Assembly: GCF_002754935.1 (NCBI RefSeq)
Contig: NZ_CP018092.1
Coordinates: 434,001-498,000 of the forward strand
Origin: Thermostichus lividus PCC 6715
GTDB taxonomy: Bacteria; Cyanobacteriota; Cyanobacteriia; Thermosynechococcales; Thermosynechococcaceae
Length of the DNA stretch: 64,000 nucleotides
Reading direction: 5' to 3'
Part shown: in pieces, positions 1-8,006 of the stretch
Layout: the number at the start of each line of letters is the position of its first letter
Numbering within the stretch: position 1 is the stretch's first letter
Notes under the pieces: generated by a model
Databases searched by the model: none
What the model saw: the letters and a program-made list of their open reading frames with translations, nothing else
Told to the model about the DNA's origin: nothing
Position numbers and translations under genes: made by a program

Positions 1-1
1 A

Positions 2-586
2 TTTATAGGTGCCACCGCCATGGCGGCCTTTAGTAGCTATTTAATGTACATTTTGGCCACCGCCATTCAAGCGTCTTGCCCCTACTGTATTGCCTCCGCT
101 CTCTTTAGCTGGGCCTTTTTAGTATTGGCAGTGATTGGTCATGACTGGGGCGATCGCGGCCAATTATTTTTTACAGGCTTTATTGTAGCAGTGATTACAC
201 TGGTGGGGGTATTTGGCGTTTACAACACAACGATGGTGCGGGATGACAGTGGCCCTGGGATACCCATCGTCAATACCTCTGGGCCTGCGGAAATTGCCTT
301 GGCACGCCATCTAACCCAAAGCGGTGCCGTGATGTACGGTGCCTATTGGTGTAGCCACTGCCACGATCAAAAAGAACTATTTGGCAAAGAAGCCGTCCGT
401 GAACTCACCTACGTTGAATGTGATCCCAATGGTGCCAACCCCCAAGTAGAGCGCTGCCGGGCAAAGGGGATTCAAGGCTATCCTACGTGGGAAATTAATG
501 ATCAACTCTACTCAGGAACGCGATCGCTAACCGAATTGGGGCAGCTCACCCAGTATCGTGGCTCCTATGCCTTTAAGAACCAGTGA
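2..586 (+). CDS. VKOR-thioredoxin fusion oxidoreductase, 3' part (5' end outside window)
   Basis: The reading frame is open to the left window edge, so the N-terminus is missing. Counting from the Met at position 20, a CPYC motif lies at residues 20-23 inside a hydrophobic, multi-helix region, as in vitamin K epoxide reductase (VKOR) homologues. A periplasmic thioredoxin-like domain follows, with CSHC at 111-114 after a YW pair. In cyanobacteria this fusion makes protein disulfides in the thylakoid lumen or periplasm by passing electrons to quinone; that role comes from the family. The TGA stop at 584-586 coincides with the terminal TGAC of the adjoining IS200/IS605 right end, so the last residues may have been altered by the insertion. 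Confidence 0.9.
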   Translation, partial: FIGATAMAAFSSYLMYILATAIQASCPYCIASALFSWAFLVLAVIGHDWGDRGQLFFTGFIVAVITLVGVFGVYNTTMVRDDSGPGIPIVNTSGPAEIALARHLTQSGAVMYGAYWCSHCHDQKELFGKEAVRELTYVECDPNGANPQVERCRAKGIQGYPTWEINDQLYSGTRSLTELGQLTQYRGSYAFKNQ

Positions 587-621
587 CACTCCCCGCCGTG
601 GAACGGCGAGGCTTCTCTGAG

Positions 622-1929
622 TTAGGCTAGAGCAAAGCCAATCTGCTCTAACTTGACCTTAGAAGGGGCTGCCACAGCCCCTCTACACACTCCACTCAAA
701 TCGATATTGAGCTTTGTGCTTACCTTTCTCATGATGTTGCAGGCTCCATTACAGTCTGCATTGATAAGCCATCCTTGAGCAGTTCGATACAGACCTCTAA
801 GAATTCGTTTTCCTGATGCCTTCCACCCTTCAGGTTTTTCGCCGAACGTAGGCAAGAAGTCATTATCAAAAAACGAGGCTTGAGACGTATACGATTCTTC
901 GGTTTCGACTAATCGAATCCCGAAAATTAAACAAAGCTGCTTAATTCGTCCAAACAGCTTGTAGTGCGGAATTTGCACGAACTCCTGATTCGTTTTTGCA
1001 CCCAAATTGATTTCATCTTTCTGCCCGTTGTTTCGACCGTAGATGATCGTATCGATGTCGTTTTCCAAGCAGAAGTTGACGACCCACCGTGCTGCTTTGT
1101 TGATGTAGTCTCGCACGTAGCAATTTCGCTTATGGGTAATAAGTTGGATTCGCTTCGAGGTCGCGCCCTTCATAGATGGCTTGCCATGAGTCAGAATCGA
1201 TTTGAATTTGGCAACCTGCTTATTGAACCATTGGTTTCGAGATTTCAACCCTCTACCATCCAGCACAAAGGCAAGTCCAGTATTTGTCACGCCGGCCAAG
1301 AGGTTATTCAGTCCTGAGTCAAGCGCTAAAACGTTTTCAGGACACAATTTGCAGCATTGAGCAGTCTTGTCCATCGTGAAGTAAACATACTCAACAACCC
1401 ACTGCCCATTCGTCGGAATGAATCGCAGTTCTCGGATATGCACATCCTTTAATCGTTCTGGTAACGGGATGTAGAACGCATCTCTTCCAACTGCAGCTTT
1501 TCCACCGTTGCCCAAAGGAACTCGAATCAAGCCTTTCTCTACTTTCAGGGATTGCCCCGTGAATACGACCTGATACAACCCGCCTTTGGTGCGGTATCGC
1601 GGCAATTTTGGTTCATGTTCGAACTGCCCCAGTTTGAACAGTTTTGAGAGTGATTTGAAGCTTTTGAACGCCTCATTCACAGATTTCAACACTTGCTGTG
1701 CAGCCTGAGAATGTAACAGCTTCCCGTTTTCACTCTCCTTCAGTTTTGCGTAGAGGTTGACATACTTCAGAACCTTGAACGGTTTCCGTCCTTGCTCAAA
1801 GAAGTATTGCCGAGACTCATACACGCCTTGGTTGTAGAGATTGTTGGCAAGACGCGCTAACTCAGTAAGCAACTGAGCAAGCTGCTTGTCAGGTTGAAAA
1901 ATATCTTTTTGGACGGCTAAAAACATCAT
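622..1929 (-). CDS. tnpB: TnpB-family RNA-guided nuclease (IS200/IS605 OrfB)
   Basis: TnpB proteins are RuvC-type nucleases guided by an RNA copied from the element's right end. The frame could begin at 2004, but the Met-Met pair at 1929/1926 followed by FLAVQKDIF is the likelier start, giving about 435 residues. A RuvC-I Asp lies in LALDSGLNN and the last RuvC Asp in the INADCNGACNI motif near the C-terminus. The usual CxxC...CxxC zinc finger is absent: after ESYTSQASF the chain runs through an FxPTFGEKPEGWKASGKRI loop. The central motif GRNNGQKDEINLG has its acidic residue shifted relative to textbook TnpB. This subfamily exists in many bacteria, so the difference alone does not imply inactivity. 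The start region overlaps that of the divergent tnpA. Confidence 0.85.
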   Translation of the reverse strand: MMFLAVQKDIFQPDKQLAQLLTELARLANNLYNQGVYESRQYFFEQGRKPFKVLKYVNLYAKLKESENGKLLHSQAAQQVLKSVNEAFKSFKSLSKLFKLGQFEHEPKLPRYRTKGGLYQVVFTGQSLKVEKGLIRVPLGNGGKAAVGRDAFYIPLPERLKDVHIRELRFIPTNGQWVVEYVYFTMDKTAQCCKLCPENVLALDSGLNNLLAGVTNTGLAFVLDGRGLKSRNQWFNKQVAKFKSILTHGKPSMKGATSKRIQLITHKRNCYVRDYINKAARWVVNFCLENDIDTIIYGRNNGQKDEINLGAKTNQEFVQIPHYKLFGRIKQLCLIFGIRLVETEESYTSQASFFDNDFLPTFGEKPEGWKASGKRILRGLYRTAQGWLINADCNGACNIMRKVSTKLNIDLSGVCRGAVAAPSKVKLEQIGFALA

Positions 1930-1985
1930 TGGGTTAAGATGGTATGCAGTTATTATAGATGCCGATTTACGTGAATAGCAACCGT

Positions 1986-2408
1986 ATGAGAGAAGATGGT
2001 ACACAGCTAAAATCGACTCGTCATTGCACGTATCAGTCAGGACATCACTTTGTCTGGATTCCGTTCAAGCGCCGCAAAATATTTACCAACGAAGCAATCA
2101 TTGAAGCAACCAAAAGGTATGTGACTGAAGCGATTGAAAACAACGATATGGAACTAATCGCCATTGAGGTAGACCGAACCTTGATGGATCATGTTCATGT
2201 GTTTGTGTCGTTTCCTCCTAGAATGTTAGCTTCTCAGGCGGTGACCATCATGAAAGGGTACAGTTCAAGACGGCTCAGAATGGAATTTCCACATCTCAAA
2301 AACCTGCATGAAAAATCCCAACTCTGGGCAGACAGTTATTATTGGGGTACTACCGGGAACGTTTCAGCCCAGACAGTGAAACGGTATATCGAAGAATGTC
2401 AAGGCTGA
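1986..2408 (+). CDS. tnpA: IS200/IS605 Y1 HUH transposase
   Basis: This is a single-stranded-DNA transposase that excises and inserts IS200/IS605 elements at their hairpin ends. The HUH motif is visible as DHVHVFVSF, and the probable nucleophilic Tyr lies in the C-terminal KRYIEECQ helix, after the SYYWGTTGNVS loop typical of the family. The open frame extends up to 1959, but the ATG at 1986 (MREDGTQLK) gives the usual length of about 140 residues and avoids most of the overlap with tnpB. All catalytic elements are present, so it could also act in trans on the non-autonomous ends found elsewhere in this window; that is inference. Confidence 0.88.
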   Translation: MREDGTQLKSTRHCTYQSGHHFVWIPFKRRKIFTNEAIIEATKRYVTEAIENNDMELIAIEVDRTLMDHVHVFVSFPPRMLASQAVTIMKGYSSRRLRMEFPHLKNLHEKSQLWADSYYWGTTGNVSAQTVKRYIEECQG

Positions 2409-2519
2409 CTCTCCCTACTGCCGTAGACGCGGGAACCGTTCTGTATCTCCGTCGTGAACGAGCGAGGTTTTATCCGGTTCCCGAACCCTCCGGTTTCTAT
2501 AATCTGGCATAGGCAACTA

Positions 2520-2572
2520 TTGACATCCTCCCCGCCGCAAGCGGATGGTTTTTTTCGCTCACATTCGATAAA
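2520..2572 (-). repeat. Solo IS200/IS605 right-end sequence, copy 1
   Basis: The segment starts TTGACATCCTCCCCGCCGCA and continues through TTTTCGCTCACATTCGATAAA. The same 53 bases, with about four differences, recur at 45136-45188. The opening bases also match the right end of the decayed TnpB element at 3731. No tnp gene adjoins it on the element side. It abuts the left end of the intact tnpA/tnpB element, so the two insertions are nested or tandem. Confidence 0.7.
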
Positions 2573-2866
2573 CTTGCTCAAGCCCCTGCGGGAGGTCATT
2601 GCGACAAAGAGGCTAAAGCAGGTAACCTCTGGCGTCACCCGTTTGGGGGCAACTAGCAGGCTCATACAGCCCAAGACTCCCCTTCTCACCTACTCCGTAC
2701 ATTTGAGGATGCCTCAATTCTGATTATTTCTGATTATTCTAGTCAGAAGCTAACACGCTCCCCAGTGGTCGCTATGGTTGCCTCCATGCCCAGAAACAGG
2801 GGCACGTTTGATAGGATGGGGACTATCTAGTGCACTGACCCACGATCGCCATTGGGAGGCCACCGC
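2573..2866. other. Non-coding stretch upstream of the response regulator
   Basis: No convincing gene is visible. The first half looks like the body of the decayed element that starts at 2520. Near 2724-2745 there is a short direct repeat (TGATTATT twice). The promoter of the following response-regulator gene presumably lies after that, but I cannot assign -35/-10 boxes with confidence. Confidence 0.4.
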
Positions 2867-3730
2867 ATGACCACCGACCTCTTTGATTCAGGGGCGGGCA
2901 GCATCTTAATTGTCGATGATACCCCTGAAAATGTTGAAGTCTTGACTGCCTTACTGCAAATGGAGGGCTACGATGTCCGCGGAGCCATTAGTGGTCAAAT
3001 GGCACTCATGGGAATTGAAGCAGAGCCACCGGATGTCATTCTCCTTGATATCATGATGCCAGACATGAACGGCTATGAAGTGTGCCAAACCCTCAAGGAA
3101 AACCCCAAGACCCAGTCTATTCCAGTTATTTTTATTAGTGCACTGGATGACGTCTTCGATAAGGTAAAAGCCTTTGAGGTAGGGGGTGCGGACTACGTCA
3201 GTAAGCCGTTTCAGCAGGCGGAAGTGCTAGCTCGGGTCAAAAACCAACTCACTATTGCACTGTTGCAGCGTAAACTGCGGCAAAAAAATGCCCTCCTTAA
3301 GAAGCAAAATCAGCAATTACAGGAAATCATTGAAGAACGACGGGAGCTAGTATCCTCACTGCAAGCGGCTGAAGAAAAGTATCGGCAAATGTTTGAGGAA
3401 GCGGCAATTGGCATTTATCAAAGCTCGCCGGAGGGGGTGTATTTTAAAGTGAATGACACCCTTGCACGCATCTATGGCTATGCTGATGCTCAGGACTGGC
3501 TAGCAGATATTGAGCACCACACCCAGCGTCCCTACGTGGAGAGTAGCGCTTGGGAAAGGTTTCAGCAGCAAGTTCAAAGTCGTGGTGTTGTTCAGAACCT
3601 TGTATCTAAGGTGTATCGAGTTGATGACAGTATTACTACGATTTGTGAAAGTGCGCGTCCTGTCAAGAGTGAAGACGGCCAACTCCTCTACTATGAGGGA
3701 TTTGTCTTTGAGCTGCCCACCCGCAACTAG
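2867..3730 (+). CDS. Response regulator with C-terminal PAS domain
   Basis: This is a two-component receiver protein. Residues about 10-130 form a REC domain with VDD near the start, the phospho-acceptor Asp in LLDIMMPDMNG and the conserved Lys in VSKPF. A coiled-coil linker rich in Gln, Lys and Leu follows, then a PAS domain (about 170-285) that starts EEKYRQMFEEAAIGIY. The frame extends to 2852, but the ATG at 2867 gives the better N-terminus. In cyanobacteria REC-PAS segments usually lead into a histidine kinase or GGDEF domain. Here the protein stops at once after the PAS domain, and the TAG stop touches the TTGACA end of an IS element. It may therefore be a truncated sensor, or a genuine stand-alone REC-PAS regulator. 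Confidence 0.85.
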   Translation: MTTDLFDSGAGSILIVDDTPENVEVLTALLQMEGYDVRGAISGQMALMGIEAEPPDVILLDIMMPDMNGYEVCQTLKENPKTQSIPVIFISALDDVFDKVKAFEVGGADYVSKPFQQAEVLARVKNQLTIALLQRKLRQKNALLKKQNQQLQEIIEERRELVSSLQAAEEKYRQMFEEAAIGIYQSSPEGVYFKVNDTLARIYGYADAQDWLADIEHHTQRPYVESSAWERFQQQVQSRGVVQNLVSKVYRVDDSITTICESARPVKSEDGQLLYYEGFVFELPTRN

Positions 3731-4900
3731 TTGACATCCTCCCCGCCGCAAGCAGCGGGGATTCCCAAGCCTCACGACTTAGGTTTCTGCTTCTTTCCAT
3801 TGCTGGACTTGCGCAACTGCCCTTTGAGCGTGTGCTCATCAGGTCTTACGTTAGCTCCACAGACTGACACCGTGTGTCCCACGGCCAACATGTTTATCGC
3901 TGCATTCATATCTCGGTCATGGTGGACTCCACAGTTGGGACAATCCCACTCCCGCACAGGCAACGGCAATCGTTTGGTTTTCACGGATGAGCCGCGTCGT
4001 TACCCTGTGCAGATGGTCTTGTCTGGCGTTGGCAATCTGTTGGTGGATTCGAGCAAGGTTAAGTCGTGCTTTTTCTCGATTGCGAGACCCCTTTTGCTTG
4101 CGACTCAATGCCTTTTGTGCCCGTCGCAGTTGTTTGTCTCGCTGGTCAAGATGCTTGGGATTGGCAACCTTTTCGCCTGTACTCAGGGTGACAAGACTGC
4201 TAATCCCTACATCCAAGCCTACAGCGTTGGTGGAAGGTGGCAAGGTCAAATCGCGCGGGTCGTCAAACCGCAGGCTGATGTACCACTGCCCCGCAGCATT
4301 CAATCGGATGGTAACGGTGGATGGCTCAACACCGTCTGGTAATTGCCTAGACCATCGGATAGTCAATGGCTCGGAGCACTTTGCCAGAAACACCTTACCG
4401 TCTTTCCACCTGAAGGCAGACTTAGTAAATTCTGCACTACCGCCGTTGCGCTTCTTTTTGAAGTTGGGATATTTCGCCCGCCCTGCAAAGAAGTTGCTGA
4501 AAGCGGATTGCAGATGCCTCAATCCTTGCTACAAAGGAACGCTGCTGACCTCGTTGAGAAATTGCAGGTCATCCTGCTTTTTCCACGCCGTCAACAAAGC
4601 AGAGCTTTGAACATAATCAATTCGCTCTTGTCGTTCATACCAAGCTTCAGTCCTTGCCGCTAGCGCACGGTGATACATCAAGCGCACACAACCCAGCGTT
4701 CGACGCAGGAGCGATTCCTGTTCGGCAGTGGGATAGAAGCGGTAGCTGTAAGCTTTTTCCATGTCCTACATTCATTATATTGTAAAATATTGTAAACTCT
4801 GTGAGACTAGTACCCCTGTACGGCAACTTCGGAGGCGTCGAGCCTCGCTCAGTTGCCGCTCCTGTCCCTCCCTGCCCTAAAACGGCAGGGTTTCTTGGAG
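3731..4900 (-). mobile_element. Decayed IS200/IS605 element carrying a broken tnpB
   Basis: The right end begins TTGACATCCTCCCC at 3731 and forms a hairpin (CCCCGC/GCGGGG, about 3742-3762). The other end carries a hairpin CCCTGCC/GGCAGGG at about 4870-4890. No tnpA is present, so this was an IS1341-type element that depended on a transposase in trans. The element lies exactly between the stop codon of the response regulator and the start of a small hli gene, so it probably separated the two. Confidence 0.75.
3772..4762 (-). pseudogene. tnpB: Degenerate tnpB (nonsense codon plus internal deletion)
   Basis: Three pieces of one TnpB are visible. The N-terminal piece (4762-4529, MEKAYSYRFYPTAEQE) ends at an in-frame TAG after SSVPL; the same frame then continues QGLRHLQSAFSNFF to 3917. 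That middle piece contains RuvC-I (AVGLDVGISSLV) and ends soon after ENQTIAV. The zinc-finger tail ([22 protein letters not shown]) is in another frame, at 3772-3984. The section normally between ENQTIAV and the zinc finger is missing, so a deletion removed the central RuvC residues and shifted the frame. The nonsense codon and the deletion are not homopolymer errors; this gene is truly dead. Confidence 0.88.
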
Positions 4901-4906
4901 GTAGTG

Positions 4907-5058
4907 ATGAACGAGCCTGAGGAATTGTCCCCCAGTTTGGTTGGTCTCGCTACGCAGAGCGAATGAACGGACGCTTTGCTATGGTAGGGTTTGTGGCACT
5001 ATTAGTGCTGGAACTGCTGACACGCCAAGATTTTTTTACGTGGTTAGGCCTGCGTTAG
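4907..5058 (+). pseudogene. hli: High-light-inducible protein (Hlip/Scp), frame broken at a C run
   Basis: Hlips are one-helix chlorophyll-binding thylakoid proteins that protect photosystems and assist chlorophyll recycling. A start ATG at 4907, with GGAGG five bases upstream, opens MNEPEELSP. The frame then shifts at a run of five Cs (4929-4933) into QFGWSRYAERMNGRFAMVGF followed by a hydrophobic tail, ending at TAG 5056-5058. One extra C gives an uninterrupted 50-residue Hlip with the diagnostic ExxNGRxAMxGF chlorophyll-binding motif. As written the gene is frameshifted; a base-calling error in the C run is likelier than a real lesion, because seven similar breaks occur in this window. The decayed TnpB element lies directly upstream. 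Confidence 0.8.
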
Positions 5059-5110
5059 ATCAGGTGAGCCGCTGCTTGCCATTGGCCATGGGAAACTGCT
5101 GGAGGAGGGC

Positions 5111-6202
5111 ATGACGGCAACGCTGCGCTTAAGTGAGGTCTGCCGGCGATTTCACCCATCCGGAGGTATTGGGCCTATTTCCTTAACCGTTCCTGCGGGG
5201 GAACTATGGGTGATTGTGGGTCCCTCTGGCTGTGGTAAGTCCACTCTTTTGCGCCTAATTGCGGGTCTTGAGCAGCCCACCAGCGGTCAGATCTATATTG
5301 GCGATCGCTGCGTGAATGACCTCAGTGGTCGCGATCGCGATGTGGCGATGGTGTTCCAGAACTATGCGCTTTATCCCCACATGAGCGTCGCTGAAAACCT
5401 TGGCTTTGGCCTAAAGATGCGGGGCGCAGACGCAACGACGCGGCAGCAGCGGGTGCAGCAGGTGGCCACAATGCTGGGCATTGACTCACTCTTGCAGCGC
5501 AAACCCCGTCAACTTTCCGGCGGCCAACAACAGCGGGTCGCTTTAGGTCGAGCACTGGCGCGATCGCCCCAAATTTTTTTACTGGATGAACCGCTTTCTA
5601 ATCTTGATGCCCAACTGCGGGAGGACACCCGCGCTGAGTTAAAGCAGTTGCACCAGCGGCTGGGGATTACCACCCTGTACGTCACCCATGACCAAGTGGA
5701 AGCCATGACCTTGGGGGATCAGCTAGTTGTCCTAGATCGCGGACAGATACAGCAGATTGGCACTGCCGCCAGCCTGTACGAACAACCCGCCAATACGATG
5801 GTGGCGCGGTTCTTGGGCAGTCCACCCATGAATTTGTTGTCGGCGCGTTGGCATGACCAAACCCTGTGGGTTAAGGATCAACAATTGCCGTGCCCCGCCC
5901 TCTATAAACCACTGCTTCAGCCCAACCAAGCCCTCGTGGTTGGCCTACGCCCAGAGCACTTGCAGCCTCAGCCCTTTGAGCACAAAGAAGGTCTAGGGGC
6001 GATCGCCACCCTTGTTGAACCCTTAGGACGAGAAGCAATTGTTCGCTGCCAACTGCTAGAAAGCGAGTTGGAGCTACTGTGGCTTGCCCCTAGGGGGTGG
6101 ATTCCCCAACTGGGCGATCGCCTGCGCTTTACGGTTGCCGACCCCCACCTATACCTCTTTGATGCCACCACTGGTAGGTCACTCAATCGGACAACTCCCT
6201 GA
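5111..6202 (+). CDS. ABC transporter ATP-binding protein, MalK/UgpC type
   Basis: This cytoplasmic ATPase energises a binding-protein-dependent importer, most likely for sugars or glycerol-3-phosphate; the substrate is inferred from the subfamily. Walker A is GPSGCGKST (residues 37-45), the signature is LSGGQQQR, Walker B is IFLLDEPLS, and the switch His is in YVTHDQVEAM. The C-terminal third is a TOBE/OB regulatory region with GLRPEHL, typical of MalK-like ATPases of about 360 residues. No permease or binding protein is adjacent, as is usual for ATPases shared among several sugar importers. Confidence 0.9.
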   Translation: MTATLRLSEVCRRFHPSGGIGPISLTVPAGELWVIVGPSGCGKSTLLRLIAGLEQPTSGQIYIGDRCVNDLSGRDRDVAMVFQNYALYPHMSVAENLGFGLKMRGADATTRQQRVQQVATMLGIDSLLQRKPRQLSGGQQQRVALGRALARSPQIFLLDEPLSNLDAQLREDTRAELKQLHQRLGITTLYVTHDQVEAMTLGDQLVVLDRGQIQQIGTAASLYEQPANTMVARFLGSPPMNLLSARWHDQTLWVKDQQLPCPALYKPLLQPNQALVVGLRPEHLQPQPFEHKEGLGAIATLVEPLGREAIVRCQLLESELELLWLAPRGWIPQLGDRLRFTVADPHLYLFDATTGRSLNRTTP

Positions 6203-6296
6203 AAATTGAGCCTGACCCTTACCCAAGATTGGACGGTTCGCTTAGAATACAACTAGGATTCTGTAAAATTTCGTAACTTATGCGGCCACCCCGTCC

Positions 6297-7268
6297 ATGA
6301 CTTCGGTAACTTCTCTTTTTTCGCCCGTTGAAGCAGACCTCTGTGTACTGACACAGAACCTCAAAGCACTTATTGGGGCGCAACACGCTGTACTGTCCGC
6401 CGCCGCCGAACACCTCTTTGCTGCCAATGGGAAGCGAATCCGTCCTGCCATTGTCTTTTTGGTTTCGCGCGCCACCCTACCGGATCACACCATTACGGCG
6501 CGTCACTGCCGCCTTGCGGAAATTACAGAAATGATCCACACCGCCAGCCTATTTCATGACGATGTTGTCGATCAGGCACAACTGCGGCGAGGGGTACCCA
6601 CGGTCAACAGTGTCTTTGGCAATCGGGTTGCCATTCAAGCCGGAGACTTCCTCTTTGCCCAAGCCTCATGGTACCTTGCTGACCTCGATAACCTAGAAGT
6701 TGTGAAACTGCTGTCACAAGTGATCAAAGACTTTGCTGAAGGGGAAATTCGCCAAGGGTTTAACCGTTTTGATACGAGCCTCACCTTTGACGACTATCTT
6801 CTAAAGACCTACTACAAAACCGCCTCCCTCATTGCCAACAGTGCCAAAGCAGCAGCCGTACTGAGTGAAGCACCCGCCGCCACCATCGAAGCCATGTACA
6901 CCTACGGCAAAAACTTGGGATTAGCCTTCCAAATTGTGGATGACATTCTTGACTTTACCCGCTCCACCACAGAGCTGGGGAAACCCGCTGGCTCCGATTT
7001 GCGGGACGGTAACTTGACAGCACCCGTTTTATTTGCCCTGCCGCGGGCACCTTACCTACACACCCTCATTGAGCGCGAATTTAGTGAAGAGGGGGATCTC
7101 GATACCGCCCTTACCCTAGTGCGCCAAAGTGGTGCCATTGAAGAAGCTCGCGACCTCGCCAAACAGTACGCTAAGGCTGCCCTGCCTGCCCTTGAGGTGC
7201 TGCCCCCGTCTGAACCGCGTCACGCCCTTAGTCAGTTAACCGACTATGTGCTGGAGCGGTTGTACTAA
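6297..7268 (+). CDS. sds: All-trans polyprenyl (solanesyl) diphosphate synthase
   Basis: This enzyme condenses isopentenyl diphosphate with allylic diphosphates to make the long side chain of plastoquinone. Both Asp-rich motifs are intact: DDVVD at residues 88-92 and DDILD at 215-219. KRIRP near residue 46 binds the diphosphate of the homoallylic substrate. The small residues A83 and S84 upstream of the first motif fit a long-chain product. The length of 323 residues is normal for the family. The ATG at 6297 is well placed. The next gene, lepB, starts about 95 bases downstream on the same strand. Confidence 0.92.
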   Translation: MTSVTSLFSPVEADLCVLTQNLKALIGAQHAVLSAAAEHLFAANGKRIRPAIVFLVSRATLPDHTITARHCRLAEITEMIHTASLFHDDVVDQAQLRRGVPTVNSVFGNRVAIQAGDFLFAQASWYLADLDNLEVVKLLSQVIKDFAEGEIRQGFNRFDTSLTFDDYLLKTYYKTASLIANSAKAAAVLSEAPAATIEAMYTYGKNLGLAFQIVDDILDFTRSTTELGKPAGSDLRDGNLTAPVLFALPRAPYLHTLIEREFSEEGDLDTALTLVRQSGAIEEARDLAKQYAKAALPALEVLPPSEPRHALSQLTDYVLERLY

Positions 7269-7362
7269 GGTTGCAGGGATCTAGAGCTAGCCAAGGCCTG
7301 TTTTCAGGGCAGGGGCGAAAGCTAATCCGATACAATAGGGAGTGCCCTCTCACCGTTAGCCC

Positions 7363-7926
7363 ATGGGTTCCTCCATCACTGAACCATCCCCCCCATCTCG
7401 TTGGCAGTCCCTAAAGGCCAATATTCTGATCATTGTGATGGCTGTACTGCTGACCCTACTGGTGCGTTTTTTTGTGGCGGAGTCGCGGTTTATTCCCTCG
7501 GAGTCAATGGAGCCAACCCTCTGGCCAGGCGATCGCATTGTGGTTGAAAAAATTACTTACCGCCACCGACCGCCCCAGATAGGGGATATTGTTGTCTTTT
7601 ATGCGCCACCTTTATTGCAAACTATGGGCTACAGTCGCGATCAAGCCCTCATTAAGCGAGTTATTGCCACGGCGGGGGATACAGTCGCGGTAGAGAATGG
7701 TCAAGTATGGGTGAACCATCAGCCCCTGCAAGAACCCTACATCGCAGAGCCGCCCGTTTATACCATGCCCCCCCTCACTGTGCCAGCCAACACCCTCTTC
7801 GTCATGGGTGATAATCGCAATCATAGTAATGACTCGCACATCTGGGGGGTTTTACCTGTCGAGAATGTCATTGGTCGGGCGATCGCCTGCTACTGGCCGT
7901 TCAACCACGCGGGAGCCCTGTCCTAG
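7363..7926 (+). CDS. lepB: Signal peptidase I
   Basis: This membrane-anchored serine protease removes signal peptides from exported proteins at the plasma or thylakoid membrane. One transmembrane helix lies at about residues 20-38. The nucleophile is Ser48 in PSESMEPTL, the general base is Lys98 in ALIKRV, and the conserved MGDNRNHSNDSHIWG motif follows. The length of 187 residues matches cyanobacterial type I peptidases. Cyanobacteria often have two copies; I cannot tell which this is. Confidence 0.93.
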   Translation: MGSSITEPSPPSRWQSLKANILIIVMAVLLTLLVRFFVAESRFIPSESMEPTLWPGDRIVVEKITYRHRPPQIGDIVVFYAPPLLQTMGYSRDQALIKRVIATAGDTVAVENGQVWVNHQPLQEPYIAEPPVYTMPPLTVPANTLFVMGDNRNHSNDSHIWGVLPVENVIGRAIACYWPFNHAGALS

Positions 7927-8006
7927 CGCAGCGCTCCAACGCCACCATCGAGCGGCAACAGTGATGCTACCGATTTGTTTGTTGCACACTCAACGGCTTC
8001 AGGACA

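Larger units (their letters stand above)
584..2517. mobile_element. IS605-type element with divergent tnpB and tnpA
   Basis: The element has divergently transcribed tnpB (minus) and tnpA (plus) with ends facing outwards. Beside the tnpB 3' end, at about 584-610, the sequence TGACACTCCCCGCCG is followed by a short GC-rich hairpin (CGCCGT/ACGGCG). This resembles the other right ends in the window that begin TTGACATCCTCCCC. Beside the tnpA 3' end is a long inverted repeat, GGGAACCG at 2431-2438 and CGGTTCCC at 2475-2482, a plausible left-end hairpin. Both genes are open, so the element may be active. The exact left boundary is uncertain; I placed it just before the next TTGACA end at 2520. Confidence 0.75.

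Noticed and set aside
2399-2723. Open frames on both strands at 2399-2723
   Set aside because: They lie in the ends of mobile elements, overlap each other on opposite strands, and show no protein-like composition.
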